Of a stretch of DNA of 64,000 nucleotides, positions 51,854-61,590 are shown piece after piece. Origin of the DNA: Bacteroidota bacterium (GTDB lineage: Bacteria; Bacteroidota; Bacteroidia; Chitinophagales; Chitinophagaceae); NCBI GenBank assembly GCA_018267725.1, contig JAFDXY010000016.1, positions 186,001 to 250,000 of the forward strand, in the 5' to 3' direction. The position numbers were made by a program, and so were the translations under genes. Below the pieces are notes generated by a model, which worked only from the letters and a program-made list of their open reading frames with translations, had not been told where the DNA came from and searched no databases. Numbering within the stretch: the first letter of the stretch is position 1; the number at the start of each line of letters is the position of its first letter.

Positions 51854-52351
51854 TCAACCAATATTTAATTCCATAACATAATCGTTCATGTAATAATTAT
51901 GGCCAATATTTATATCATCTTCTTTTATAATTTCAAACCCTAATTTTTCGTAAAAACCAATTGCTTTATTGTGTCTGTTTACATTTAATTGCAACTTAGT
52001 TTTTCCTGCTTCTTTAGCTAAACGTATTACTTCATTCAACAATAATTTCCCTGCTCCTGTTTTTTGTTCACTTGGCAATACATATAACTTTTGCAGTTTG
52101 TAAGTATTAATATTTATTTGATTGAAAGAAGCAAAGCCAATAATATTGTTATTTGTTTTTGCAATTATGAATTGATGTTGATTATTTATTTGGCTTGTTA
52201 AAGATTCTTTTGAATAAAACATATCGAGCATATATTGCAATTGCTCATTCGAAAGAATAGCACTATAAGCCACAGGCCACGTGCTAAAAGCTATATGCTG
52301 TATGGCTTCAATATCATTAATAGTTGCAGGAAGAATAATAACTTGCTGCAT
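51854..52351 (-). CDS. GNAT-family N-acetyltransferase
   Basis: A 165-residue GNAT enzyme. It has ILPATINDIEAIQHIAFSTW, the acetyl-CoA pyrophosphate loop in LYVLPSEQKTGAGKLLLNEV, and LQLNVNRHNKAIGFYEKLGF at the C-terminal end. Substrate is unknown; an amine on an amino acid or protein is typical. The frame is open to 52519 inside the PAP2 gene; the ATG at 52349-52351 lies 2 nt after the PAP2 stop, fitting operon translation. Confidence 0.9.
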   Translation of the reverse strand: MQQVIILPATINDIEAIQHIAFSTWPVAYSAILSNEQLQYMLDMFYSKESLTSQINNQHQFIIAKTNNNIIGFASFNQININTYKLQKLYVLPSEQKTGAGKLLLNEVIRLAKEAGKTKLQLNVNRHNKAIGFYEKLGFEIIKEDDINIGHNYYMNDYVMELNIG

Positions 52352-52353
52352 AA

Positions 52354-52953
52354 TTATTTTTGTTTGAATATTTTTTTGTTTAACCAATGTGCAATGTATG
52401 CACTGCCAATACCAACTGCTGCACCTGCTAATACATCGGTTGGGTAATGCTCTCCCAAGTTTAATCTTGAATAACCAACTGCTGTTGCCCATGCAAATGA
52501 TGGCACAACTACATACCATTTTTTTAACTGAATACTTAATGTAGCTGCAGTTGCAAATGCTGTAGATGTATGTGTAGATGGGAATGATGGACTATTATCA
52601 TTATCGTATGAAATAATATAGGTAGGATAATCTTTATATGGCCTGTTACGATTAACTACATATTTTAAACTTTGAGTAAGTGCTAAGTTTACACCAATAG
52701 CACCTAATGTTTCCCATCCTTTTTTTTGTAACTGTTTATCTTTTTTTATAAAACCTGCAGCTAATAAAGATGCGGGAGCTGCTAACGTAATTGGATAAAC
52801 TGAGTTTGATGTGTTTATCCAGAATTGCGAATGTGTTTGTGAAGGATTAATATTGTGTAACCATTGTGCCTCGCTGCTTTGAGCATTTAAAGAAAAAAAA
52901 CTACAACAGCTAATTAATAATAAAAAAAGGTATTTTTTAGTTGATTGGTACAT
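52354..52953 (-). CDS. PAP2-family membrane phosphatase
   Basis: A 199-residue protein with a signal-like N-terminal helix and further hydrophobic segments. Acid-phosphatase motifs: LKYVVNRNRPY (KxxxxxxRP-like), FPSTHTSTAF (PSTH) and VGYSRLNLGEHYPTDVLAG (SRxxxxxHxxxD). Family members dephosphorylate undecaprenyl pyrophosphate, lipid phosphates or phosphatidylglycerol phosphate; the substrate is not readable. Six nt after valS and upstream of GNAT, so a likely three-gene operon. Confidence 0.92.
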   Translation of the reverse strand: MYQSTKKYLFLLLISCCSFFSLNAQSSEAQWLHNINPSQTHSQFWINTSNSVYPITLAAPASLLAAGFIKKDKQLQKKGWETLGAIGVNLALTQSLKYVVNRNRPYKDYPTYIISYDNDNSPSFPSTHTSTAFATAATLSIQLKKWYVVVPSFAWATAVGYSRLNLGEHYPTDVLAGAAVGIGSAYIAHWLNKKIFKQK

Positions 52954-52959
52954 TAATAA

Positions 52960-55665
52960 TTAATTTAATGTGTTTAAGCTTTCTTCAATAGTTTTTATTC
53001 TGGCTTCGGCATCGGCTTTTTTCTTTTGCTCGTTGGCAATAATTTCAGGCTTGGCGTTGGTAACAAATTTTTCGTTACTTAATTTTTTTGTTACACTTTC
53101 TAAAAATCCTTTTTGATAAGCAAGGTCTTTTTCTAATTCTATTTTTAATGCAGCAGCATTAATTTCTTTTTCTGCTTCAATAAAAAACTTTTCATCTTCA
53201 ATAGCTACAACAATTGTATTATTTATTGCAGTTGTAACGTAAGTAATATTTTCAGCATTTACTTGTTTCTTTAAAACATCTTCAATAAACGTGTAATTAT
53301 TTTGTTTACTTGTTTGAATATGAAGTTTAATAGTGTCTTTTGGTTTTATTTGATTTTTTGCTCTTGCTTCACGTAAAGCAGTAATTACTTTTTTAAGTAA
53401 TTCCCCTTGTTCTAAAACTGTGGACTGTGGACTATTGACAATGGACTGTTGCTTCACACATAAATCATCTGTTCTTTCTTTTAATTGGTGATAAATTTCT
53501 TCGGTAACAAATGGCATAAATGGATGAAGCATTTGCATTAATTCTTCAAAGAAAGTAATTGTTTTATTATAAACAGTTGCTTCAATTGGTTGTTCAAATC
53601 CGGGTTTTATCCATTCTAAATACCAACTGCAGAAATCATCCCATATTAATGAATAAATTGCTTTTAATGCTTCGCTTAAACGAAATTGTTTCATTAAATT
53701 TTCTACTTCTGTTTTGGCTTCACTCAATCTGTTTTCAAACCATAGAATAGAAAAGTTTTGAGTTAAAATTTCTGTGTCTGTATTGTTAATTCTTAATTCT
53801 AAATTCTTAATTAATTTCAACGCATTCCATAATTTATTATTGAAATTTCTTCCTTGTTCTAAAGTGCTTTCATCAAACAATAAATCGTTTCCGGCAGGAG
53901 AAGAAATCATAATTCCAAAACGAACTGCATCTGCACCATAAGTATCAATCAAGCCTAACAAATCAGGGCTGTTGCCCAATTGTTTACTCATTTTTCTTCC
54001 TTGTTTATCACGCACCATTCCGGTAAAATAAACATCTTTAAAAGGTAGTTGTTGCTTGTATTCATAACCTGCCATAATCATTCTTGCAACCCAAAAGAAA
54101 ATAATATCTTGCCCCGTAACTAATGTTGTGGTTGGATAATAATAATTTATTTCGGGATTGTTAGGATTGCTAATGCCTTTAAAAACTTCAATGGGCCACA
54201 ACCAAGATGAAAACCATGTATCTAACACATCTTCATCTTGAATTAATGTTGGGTTGTTAATTGAATATTGTGTATTGAATAATTGTTTTGCTTCTTCTTC
54301 TGTTGCAGCAACTACAAATCTTCCTTGCTCATCATACCACGCAGGAATTTGTTGCCCCCACCAAAGTTGTCTCGATATACACCAATCTTTAATATTTTCT
54401 AACCAATAACTATAAGTATTTTTTAGTTTGGAAGGATGGAAAACAATTTCATCGTTCATAACAGCAGAAAGTGTTTCAGGGTTTTTTCCCAAAAACTTTT
54501 TCATGTTGATGAACCATTGTAATGATAAACGATTTTCAATAACAGCACCTGTTCTTTCACTTGTTCCTACTTGACCTTTATATTCTTCAATTTTTTCTAA
54601 TAAGCCAATGGCTTTTATATCTTCTGCAATTTTTTTTCTTAATTCAAATCTATCAATACCATTGTATGCTAATACTTGTGCAGATGGGTTTTCAGCCAGT
54701 AAGTCTTCAGCAGTAAATTTTCCTTCGGCATCTAAAGTGTTTAATGCTTTTAGGTTATGTTTTTTGCCTAATTCATTATCGTTTTTATCGTGTGCAGGCG
54801 TAATTTTTAAAGCACCTGTTCCAAATTCTGCATCAACATATTCATCTGCAATTACCGGAATTTTTCTGTTAATGATAGGAACAATAACTTCTTTTCCAAT
54901 TAAATTTTTATAACGCTCATCATTTGGATTTACACAAATAGCTACATCGCCTAAAATGGTTTCAGGACGTGTAGTGGCAACGGTAATATAATTGTGAGTG
55001 GTAAGTGGTGAGTGGGTATTATTCACAATTGACGAATCACTACTCACGATATATTTTACATAATAAAGTTTGCTGTCAATTTCTTTAAAAATAACTTCTT
55101 CATCACTTAATGCAGTTTTGCTTGCAGGATCCCAATTAACCATTCTTAAACCACGGTAAATAATTCCTTTGTTATATAAATCAATAAAAATTTTAATAAC
55201 ACTTTTATAATAATCATCATCCATGGTAAATGATGTTCTGTTCCAATCTAAACTGCAACCTAATTTTTTTAATTGTTGCAGAATAATTCCTCCGTATTTT
55301 TCTTTCCATTCCCATGCATATTTTAAAAACTCATTTCTTGTAAGTGATGATTTTGTAATACCTCTTTCGCGAAGCATAGCAACAACTTTTGCTTCTGTGG
55401 CAATAGATGCATGATCTGTTCCCGGAACCCAACAAGCATTTTTGCCTTGCATTCTTGCACGGCGAATAAGAATATCTTGAATTGTATTATTAAGGCAATG
55501 CCCCATATGCAACACACCGGTTACATTGGGCGGCGGAATAACAATTGTGTAAGGTTCTTTTGTATCATCAACTGTACTGTTAAAATAACCTTTGTTTAAC
55601 CAATGCTCATACCATTTAACATCAATTTGTTGGGGCTCAAAATTTTTGCTCAATTCACTCATCAT
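52960..55665 (-). CDS. valS: Valyl-tRNA synthetase
   Basis: A 901-residue class Ia synthetase. HIGH-type motif is HMGH at residues 53-56, KMSKQ near residue 557, and the editing domain has VATTRPETILGD. Anticodon-binding and C-terminal coiled-coil domains follow (LEKDLAYQKGFLESVTKKLS). Length is normal. Three stretches (residues about 207-224, 617-627 and 739-750) coincide with simple or palindromic repeat tracts in the DNA. Promoter at 55686-55716. Confidence 0.96.
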   Translation of the reverse strand: MMSELSKNFEPQQIDVKWYEHWLNKGYFNSTVDDTKEPYTIVIPPPNVTGVLHMGHCLNNTIQDILIRRARMQGKNACWVPGTDHASIATEAKVVAMLRERGITKSSLTRNEFLKYAWEWKEKYGGIILQQLKKLGCSLDWNRTSFTMDDDYYKSVIKIFIDLYNKGIIYRGLRMVNWDPASKTALSDEEVIFKEIDSKLYYVKYIVSSDSSIVNNTHSPLTTHNYITVATTRPETILGDVAICVNPNDERYKNLIGKEVIVPIINRKIPVIADEYVDAEFGTGALKITPAHDKNDNELGKKHNLKALNTLDAEGKFTAEDLLAENPSAQVLAYNGIDRFELRKKIAEDIKAIGLLEKIEEYKGQVGTSERTGAVIENRLSLQWFINMKKFLGKNPETLSAVMNDEIVFHPSKLKNTYSYWLENIKDWCISRQLWWGQQIPAWYDEQGRFVVAATEEEAKQLFNTQYSINNPTLIQDEDVLDTWFSSWLWPIEVFKGISNPNNPEINYYYPTTTLVTGQDIIFFWVARMIMAGYEYKQQLPFKDVYFTGMVRDKQGRKMSKQLGNSPDLLGLIDTYGADAVRFGIMISSPAGNDLLFDESTLEQGRNFNNKLWNALKLIKNLELRINNTDTEILTQNFSILWFENRLSEAKTEVENLMKQFRLSEALKAIYSLIWDDFCSWYLEWIKPGFEQPIEATVYNKTITFFEELMQMLHPFMPFVTEEIYHQLKERTDDLCVKQQSIVNSPQSTVLEQGELLKKVITALREARAKNQIKPKDTIKLHIQTSKQNNYTFIEDVLKKQVNAENITYVTTAINNTIVVAIEDEKFFIEAEKEINAAALKIELEKDLAYQKGFLESVTKKLSNEKFVTNAKPEIIANEQKKKADAEARIKTIEESLNTLN
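53417..53450. repeat. Simple-repeat tract inside valS (C-terminal part)
   Basis: Repeated GGACTGT/GGACTATTGAC units, in frame, encoding residues about 739-750 (SIVNSPQSTVL region). It resembles short intergenic repeats common in Bacteroidota. Confidence 0.5.
53786..53817. repeat. Simple-repeat tract inside valS (helical domain)
   Basis: Three tandem, slightly diverged TTAATTCT/AAATTCT units, encoding residues about 617-627 (NLELRIN). Confidence 0.45.
54994..55047. repeat. Palindromic repeat tract inside valS (editing domain)
   Basis: GTGAGTGGTAAGTGGTGAGTG (54994-55014, written here as its start GTGAGTGGTAAGTG) is followed by ATTCACAATTGACGAATCAC and TACTCAC (55021-55047), an imperfect inverted repeat. 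It encodes residues about 207-224 just before the conserved ATTRPET block. Confidence 0.5.
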
Positions 55666-55685
55666 ATTTGCCTTTTGTAAGTTGG

Positions 55686-55716
55686 CAAAAATAAGGAAAT
55701 GAAAAGATGGCAGAAA
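55686..55716 (-). promoter_or_regulatory. Predicted promoter of valS
   Basis: On the minus strand TTTC (55713-55716), 19 nt, TATTTTTG (55686-55693). The leader contains a short inverted repeat (TTTGCC and GGCAAA near 55669-55690). Confidence 0.5.
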
Positions 55717-55794
55717 GAGTTAATTCAGTCTGTGCAGCTAATTATTTGCTACCAATCTATTTTAGTTTTTTTAAAAACGAATTAAAATTCATTT

Positions 55795-55899
55795 CTAAAT
55801 AAAATAACAAATAGCCAATATTACACCAAAAATTAAAATGGTGTAAAGTGTAACGCGAATAGTTTCGCTGGTGTGTGAATGTGAGTAACTGTGTTCCAT
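55795..55899 (-). CDS. Putative 34-residue His-rich membrane protein
   Basis: An ORF in the 431-nt gap between valS and the exonuclease gene, too short for usual gene callers. It starts MEHSYSHSHTSETIRVTLYT and continues with a membrane helix (about 17-33) to the stop. The MEHS-H-H start followed by a helix resembles the N-terminus of prokaryotic cytochrome oxidase subunit IV proteins, but only the first third is present. It may be a real small protein or a remnant. Confidence 0.4.
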   Translation of the reverse strand: MEHSYSHSHTSETIRVTLYTILIFGVILAICYFI

Positions 55900-56096
55900 G
55901 GCAAAGAATTTTATAAGTTAAATAATGGGGTTGTTGCGGCTTTCAGAGGAAAATTGGGTAGGAAGATATCCGCTTGAAGAAATAAAAACTTTGCTTTTGA
56001 ATATAACCTTATGCGTTAGCATAAAGGTAAAAATATTTTTATTGATTTTAAAACTTTTTTTACAGTTTCGGCAAAAAAAATTATTTTTCCAATAAC
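55900..56096. other. Remainder of the gap between valS and the exonuclease gene
   Basis: No confident gene. A weak 34-codon minus-strand ORF (55918-56022, starting MLTHKVIFKSK) was seen but has no recognisable feature. No clear hairpin or promoter was found here. Confidence 0.4.
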
Positions 56097-56648
56097 ATGT
56101 TTGCAATTGTAGATATAGAAACCTCCGGAGGTCACGCATTAGGACACGGGATTACCGAAATTGGCATTGTTTTACACAACGGAATAACGGTAGAAGGAAA
56201 GTATTCTACTTTAATTAATCCTAAAGTTCCTATTCAAAAATATGTGCAAGGTTTAACAGGTATAACTAATGCAATGGTTGCTAATGCTCCTGTTTTTGCG
56301 GCAGTGGCTCCTAATATTTTTAATTTATTAAAAGATAGAATTTTTGTTGCTCACAATGTAAACTTCGATTATTCTTTTGTAAAACATCAGTTTAAACTTT
56401 CGGGATATGATTTTAATGAACGAAAACTTTGCACCATACGTTTAGCAAGAAAAATTTTTCCTACTCTTTCAAAATACGGATTAGAAACCGTTTGCCGAGA
56501 ATTAAAAATTATTAACCACAATCCACACCGTGCAATTGGAGATGCAATGGCAACAGCCGAATTGTTTTCATTATTACTTGCACACGATAAAAATAATGAG
56601 GTTAAAAAAATGCTGAGAGTAACACATAAAAAATCGGTTGGGTTATAA
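56097..56648 (+). CDS. DEDDh 3'-5' exonuclease (PolIII epsilon-like)
   Basis: A 183-residue exonuclease. ExoI is FAIVDIETSGG, ExoII is VAHNVNFDYSFVKHQF and ExoIII is NPHRAIGDAMATAEL, giving the DEDDh catalytic set. YVQGLTGITNAMV is typical of the epsilon/PolC group. Many Bacteroidota relatives are about 450 residues with an added GIY-YIG nuclease half; here only the exonuclease is present. Role: DNA proofreading or repair trimming. Confidence 0.9.
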   Translation: MFAIVDIETSGGHALGHGITEIGIVLHNGITVEGKYSTLINPKVPIQKYVQGLTGITNAMVANAPVFAAVAPNIFNLLKDRIFVAHNVNFDYSFVKHQFKLSGYDFNERKLCTIRLARKIFPTLSKYGLETVCRELKIINHNPHRAIGDAMATAELFSLLLAHDKNNEVKKMLRVTHKKSVGL

Positions 56649-56740
56649 TTTTTCAACATTAGCACAATCAAATTTTTCTTTTTCATTCCTGCTTTTATAT
56701 TCGCTGCCCATTTATTAAAAAGTTTTAAGTAGAAATAATT

Positions 56741-58975
56741 ATGAATGAATTTTCAACTGCAATTGCAGTTAAACTAAATTTTCGTGCAGCACAAGTTGAT
56801 GTTGTATTGGAATTATTAAGTGAAGGTGCAACCATTCCTTTTATTGCCCGATACCGAAAAGATAAAACAGGCGGATTAGATGAAGTTCAAATTCAACAAA
56901 TTCAAGATGAAACTAAAGTTTTAAAAGAATTTTCAGAACGTAAAATATTTATTGAAAAGACAATTACCGAACAAGGTAAAATGACAGATGCTTTACAAGA
57001 AAAAATTAATAAAGCAACTACCATAAATGAGTTAGAAGATATTTATCTTCCTTACAAACCTAAAAGAAAAACAAAAGCACAAACTGCAAAAGAAAACGGT
57101 TTAGAACCTTTAGCAATTTTAATGCTTCAACAAAAAAATTTTGCATTAAAAATTGAAGCAGAAAAATTTATTACTGAAAATGTAAAAGATGCAGAAGCAG
57201 CTTTGCAAGGTGCAAGAGATATAATTGCCGAAACTATTAATGAAGATGCCGTTATTCGTACAAAACTTAGGAAACTGTTTGAGGATAAAGCTTTGCTGCA
57301 AAGCAAAGTACTTGCAGATAAAGAAACAGAAGCCGTAAAGTATAAAGATTACTTTGATTTTAGTGAACCTGTTTCAAAAATTCCTTCACATAGAATATTA
57401 GCTGTATTACGTGGTTTTTTAGAAGGGTTTTTAAAAATGAATATTGCTCCGTTAGAAGAAGATGCTTTACAATTAATTGAAAATGTATATATAACAACAA
57501 GTTTAAATGAAAGTGTTGAACAACTAAAAAAAGCAATTAAAGATGCTTATAAAAGATTATTGCAACCAAGTTTAGAAACAGAGTTTAGAACATTGCTAAA
57601 AACTAAAGCAGATGAAGAAGCTATTAATGTTTTTGCAGAAAATTTAAAGCAGTTGTTATTAAGTTCTCCTTTAGGCAGTAAAAGAGTTTTAGCAATTGAT
57701 CCCGGTTATAGAACAGGTTGTAAAGTAGTTTGTTTAGATGAGAAAGGAGAGTTGTTGCATAATGATTTAATTTATGTACATGAAAAAAATAAAGAGTACG
57801 ATTCATCTTTCACTATTCAATCTTTAGTTAAACAATATAACATAGAAGTGTTTGCTATTGGAGATGGAACTGCCGGAAGAGAAACAGAACAGTTTATAAA
57901 AAAATTACAATTAAACTTACCCCTTTTTTTAGTAAATGAAGATGGTGCTTCTGTATATTCTGCAAGTGAAATTGCAAGAGAAGAATTTGGAGGGTATGAT
58001 GTAACCGTACGTGGTGCTGTAAGTATTGGAAGAAGATTAATGGACCCGTTGGCAGAATTAGTAAAAATTGATCCTAAAAGTATTGGTGTAGGGCAATATC
58101 AGCACGATGTAAACCAAACTCGATTAAAAGAAAAGTTAGATGCAACAGTTATTAGTTGTGTAAACAAAGTAGGTGTTAATTTAAACACAGCATCAAAACA
58201 TTTATTAAGTTATGTAAGTGGCATAGGCTCTACATTGGCAGAAAATATTATTAAATATAGAAATGAAATTGGTGGCTTTAACAGTAGAAATCAATTATTA
58301 AAAGTTCCGCGTTTAGGTGGTAAAGCTTACGAGCAGTGTGCAGGTTTTCTTCGTGTAAAAGAAAGTAATAACCCGTTAGATGCAAGCTCTGTTCATCCTG
58401 AAACTTATGCAATTGTTGAGAGCATTGCAAAAGATTTGCAAGTAGAAATTGTTTCTTTAATTGGTAATGAGAAATTATTAAAAACAGTGAATGCAAAAAA
58501 ATATATTACTGAAGAAGTAGGAGAATTAACTATTAAAGATATTTTGAATGAATTGAATAAACCCGGACTTGACCCACGCAGCGAACTTGAACAATTTGAA
58601 TTTGCAAATATTTATAAAATTGAAGATGTAAAAACAGGAATGATTGTTCCTGGTATTGTAACTAACTTAACTCGTTTTGGTGCATTTGTAGATATTGGTG
58701 TTAAGCAAGATGGTTTAGTACATGTAAGCGAAATTGCTCATCAATACATTACAGATCCTTCAGAAATTTTAAAGTTAAATGATAAAGTGCAAGTTAAAGT
58801 TTTAGAAGTTGATGTGTTAAGAAAACGTATTGCATTATCAATTAAGCAAACGCAAGAAACTTCTGTAAAGCAATCTGGACAAAAGTTTCAGCAAACTAAA
58901 AAACAAGAAACAGAATTAGCAAACTTAAATTTAAACGATGCATTGAGTGCACTAAAAAATAAATTCAAAAAATAA
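56741..58975 (+). CDS. tex: Tex-family S1 RNA-binding protein
   Basis: A 744-residue protein with the Tex layout: N-terminal helical domain (GATIPFIARYRKDKTGGLDE), a YqgF-like domain (RVLAIDPGYRTGCKVVCLDE, GDGTAGRETEQFIK), helix-hairpin-helix region (NTASKHLLSYVSGIG, RNQLLKVPRLGGKAYEQ) and a C-terminal S1 domain (GIVTNLTRFGAFVDIGVKQD, then GLVHVSEIA). Tex binds nucleic acids and affects transcription and expression of some genes. Length is normal; monocistronic. Confidence 0.95.
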   Translation: MNEFSTAIAVKLNFRAAQVDVVLELLSEGATIPFIARYRKDKTGGLDEVQIQQIQDETKVLKEFSERKIFIEKTITEQGKMTDALQEKINKATTINELEDIYLPYKPKRKTKAQTAKENGLEPLAILMLQQKNFALKIEAEKFITENVKDAEAALQGARDIIAETINEDAVIRTKLRKLFEDKALLQSKVLADKETEAVKYKDYFDFSEPVSKIPSHRILAVLRGFLEGFLKMNIAPLEEDALQLIENVYITTSLNESVEQLKKAIKDAYKRLLQPSLETEFRTLLKTKADEEAINVFAENLKQLLLSSPLGSKRVLAIDPGYRTGCKVVCLDEKGELLHNDLIYVHEKNKEYDSSFTIQSLVKQYNIEVFAIGDGTAGRETEQFIKKLQLNLPLFLVNEDGASVYSASEIAREEFGGYDVTVRGAVSIGRRLMDPLAELVKIDPKSIGVGQYQHDVNQTRLKEKLDATVISCVNKVGVNLNTASKHLLSYVSGIGSTLAENIIKYRNEIGGFNSRNQLLKVPRLGGKAYEQCAGFLRVKESNNPLDASSVHPETYAIVESIAKDLQVEIVSLIGNEKLLKTVNAKKYITEEVGELTIKDILNELNKPGLDPRSELEQFEFANIYKIEDVKTGMIVPGIVTNLTRFGAFVDIGVKQDGLVHVSEIAHQYITDPSEILKLNDKVQVKVLEVDVLRKRIALSIKQTQETSVKQSGQKFQQTKKQETELANLNLNDALSALKNKFKK

Positions 58976-59051
58976 TTCAAATAAATTAACAAGCTCTTAA
59001 ACATTAGTTTTTGTTGGTAACTAAAGTAACATGTTTCTTTACAGTAATACT

Positions 59052-61496
59052 ATGAAATATTTTACTTTAGTTTTTTTATTGCTGATTACTTTTAGCACAA
59101 ATGCTACGCAAATAAATGGTGTTATAAAAGATTCAAAAGGAAACACACTTCCGTTTTCATCTGTGTTAATTAAAGGAACTACAAAAGGTACAACTGCTAA
59201 TGCCAAAGGTTTTTATACTTTGCAATTAAGCAATGGCAATTATACATTGGTTTGTCAGCATATAGGTTTTGCTTCGGTTGAAAAAAAAGTAAAAGTTACC
59301 AACGAAAATGTAGAAATTAATTTTGAATTAAATGAACAAGAATATAAGTTAACAGATGTTGTAGTAAAAAGCGGAAGTGAAGATCCTGCTTATGAAATAA
59401 TAAGAAAAACAATTGCTAAACGCGAAGAACATTTAAATGAAATAAAAAAATATCAAGTTGAAGTTTATATAAAAGGTCAAATGCAATTGAGAGATTATCC
59501 TAAAAAATTTATGGGAGAGAAAGTTGATTTTGAAGATGGAGATACCAGCAAACGCAAAATGATTTTTTTATCTGAAACAGTTGCCAATTATTCTGTTGAT
59601 GGAAACAAAAAAAAGATAGATGTACTTTCAACACGAGTAAGCGGAAGCAGTAACAGCTTTGGTTTTAGCAGCCCACAAATTATTTCATTTTATGAAAATA
59701 ATATTTCTATTACAGCATTAAATCCACGTGGTTTTATTTCACCCATAAGTAACAATGCATTAAATTATTATAAATATAAGTTTGAAGGAATGTTTTTTGA
59801 AAACGGAAAAACTATTAACAGAATAAAAGTTATTCCTAAAAGAAAATACGAACCTTTATTTGCAGGGTACATAAATATAATTGAAGATGATTGGCGTTTG
59901 CAAACTGTGCAATTGTATTTGTTAAAAGAGCAGCAAATGCAATATTTAGATACTTTAACTATTGAGCAGTTGTATGTTCCGTTAAAAAATGTTTGGGTTA
60001 TAAAACAACAAGTTATAAAACCTGCGGGCAAAATTTTTGCATTCGATTTTTTTGGAAGCTTTTTACAAGTGTATGATAAATTTAATATTGAACCTGACTA
60101 TAAAAAAGGTTTCTTTGGTAATACACTCATGAAATTTTTTGATAGTTCAAACAAAAAAACAATGAACTATTGGGATAGTATTCGCCCTGTGCCTCTATCT
60201 GTTGCAGAAGCAAAAGATTATAAGAAAAAAGATAGTTTAGAACAAGCAAGAAAAGACCCGCACTATTTAGATTCATTAGATAAGAAAAGAAATACACTTA
60301 CGTTTGGAAAACTTTTTTTAACGGGTTACAATTACAGTAAAGAAAAATATAAAACTAATTTTTCATTCGATCCTTTAATAAAATCTTTAAATAGTTACAA
60401 TACTGTTGAAGGGTATGTATTAAACTTTTCTGCCAATTATAACAAAAGATTTGAAGGAAGAAAATCTTTATCATTATTCTCAAATATTCGTTACGGATTA
60501 AGCAATACACATTTTAATGCATCAATAAACGGTAGTTATAATTTAGGTAAAAAATATAATACATCATTGTTTTTTGGTGGCGGAAAAAATGTGTATCAAT
60601 TTAATAATGCTAATCCAATTTCAACTTTTAATAATACAATTTCTACATTGTGGTACACTGCCAATCACATGAAGTTATATGAAGCATGGTATGGTAAAAT
60701 TGGCTACAGTAAAGGGTTAGGAGAGGGATTTGATTTTTCTGTTGTTGCTAATTTTCAACACAGAATGCCTTTAGAAAATACAACCGATTATAAATTCAGT
60801 ACTTATAAAAATAGAGCATTTACGCCTAACTTTCCTGTAATTCCTGCGTATGCCTCTGCAAATATTACAGAGCATAATGCTTTAATGCTAACAGCTAATT
60901 TAACGTGGAGGCCCGGAGCAAAATATATTGAAATGCCCGACAGAAAAATAAATATTGGCTCACGTTATCCTACATTTAATTTAAGTGTAACCAAAGGAAT
61001 TAATAATTTGTTAGGAAGTAATGTTGATTATACTAAATGGCATTTTCGTATTAACGATAATTTGAATATGAAATTAGGCGGAACATTGAAATATGAGTTA
61101 GAAGCAGGAGGTTTTTTGCAAGCAGATAAGGTTTATACACCCGATTTTATTCATTATTTAGGAAATGAAACAGTTATTGCAAGTCAATACATGCAAGGCT
61201 TTCAGCTATTACCTTATTATGAATTAAGTAATATGGATAAGTTTTATACGGCAGGGCATATTGAGTATCATTTAAACGGATTGTTGAGTAATAAAATTCC
61301 TTTGTTTAGAAAATTAAATTGGTTTTTTGTTGTAGGTGCAAATGCTTTATATATAAATAGCCAGAAGAATTTTTATGAAGCATTCTTTTCAATAGAAAAT
61401 ATTTTTAAAATTATTAGAGTAGATTTTGTACAAGGCTACAAACAAAATGGAGAAACGCCACGTGGCATAAAATTTTCATTACCGTTGTTGTTTTAA
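59052..61496 (+). CDS. DUF5686 outer membrane protein with carboxypeptidase-like domain
   Basis: An 814-residue protein with a signal peptide (MKYFTLVFLLLITFSTNA). An N-terminal carboxypeptidase-regulatory-like beta sandwich (about 20-105, INGVIKDSKGNTLPFSSVLI) is followed by the DUF5686 region with TVANYSVDG-like and YKFEGMFFENG segments. The C-terminal half has alternating strands ending in IKFSLPLLF, as in outer membrane barrels. The upstream ATG at 59031 would add seven residues. Function unknown; the family is typical of Bacteroidota outer membranes. Confidence 0.9.
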   Translation: MKYFTLVFLLLITFSTNATQINGVIKDSKGNTLPFSSVLIKGTTKGTTANAKGFYTLQLSNGNYTLVCQHIGFASVEKKVKVTNENVEINFELNEQEYKLTDVVVKSGSEDPAYEIIRKTIAKREEHLNEIKKYQVEVYIKGQMQLRDYPKKFMGEKVDFEDGDTSKRKMIFLSETVANYSVDGNKKKIDVLSTRVSGSSNSFGFSSPQIISFYENNISITALNPRGFISPISNNALNYYKYKFEGMFFENGKTINRIKVIPKRKYEPLFAGYINIIEDDWRLQTVQLYLLKEQQMQYLDTLTIEQLYVPLKNVWVIKQQVIKPAGKIFAFDFFGSFLQVYDKFNIEPDYKKGFFGNTLMKFFDSSNKKTMNYWDSIRPVPLSVAEAKDYKKKDSLEQARKDPHYLDSLDKKRNTLTFGKLFLTGYNYSKEKYKTNFSFDPLIKSLNSYNTVEGYVLNFSANYNKRFEGRKSLSLFSNIRYGLSNTHFNASINGSYNLGKKYNTSLFFGGGKNVYQFNNANPISTFNNTISTLWYTANHMKLYEAWYGKIGYSKGLGEGFDFSVVANFQHRMPLENTTDYKFSTYKNRAFTPNFPVIPAYASANITEHNALMLTANLTWRPGAKYIEMPDRKINIGSRYPTFNLSVTKGINNLLGSNVDYTKWHFRINDNLNMKLGGTLKYELEAGGFLQADKVYTPDFIHYLGNETVIASQYMQGFQLLPYYELSNMDKFYTAGHIEYHLNGLLSNKIPLFRKLNWFFVVGANALYINSQKNFYEAFFSIENIFKIIRVDFVQGYKQNGETPRGIKFSLPLLF

Positions 61497-61590
61497 AATA
61501 TCATAAAAATTATTCACTTACTTTTGTTGCACATTTTGCCTGTTATGCAAACGGGTTTATTTTTTAATAAAATATTGGTTAAATAAACCG

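Noticed and set aside
55918..56139. 73-codon minus-strand frame between valS and the exonuclease
   Set aside because: It overlaps the exonuclease start; the shorter version from 56022 has no recognisable feature or promoter.
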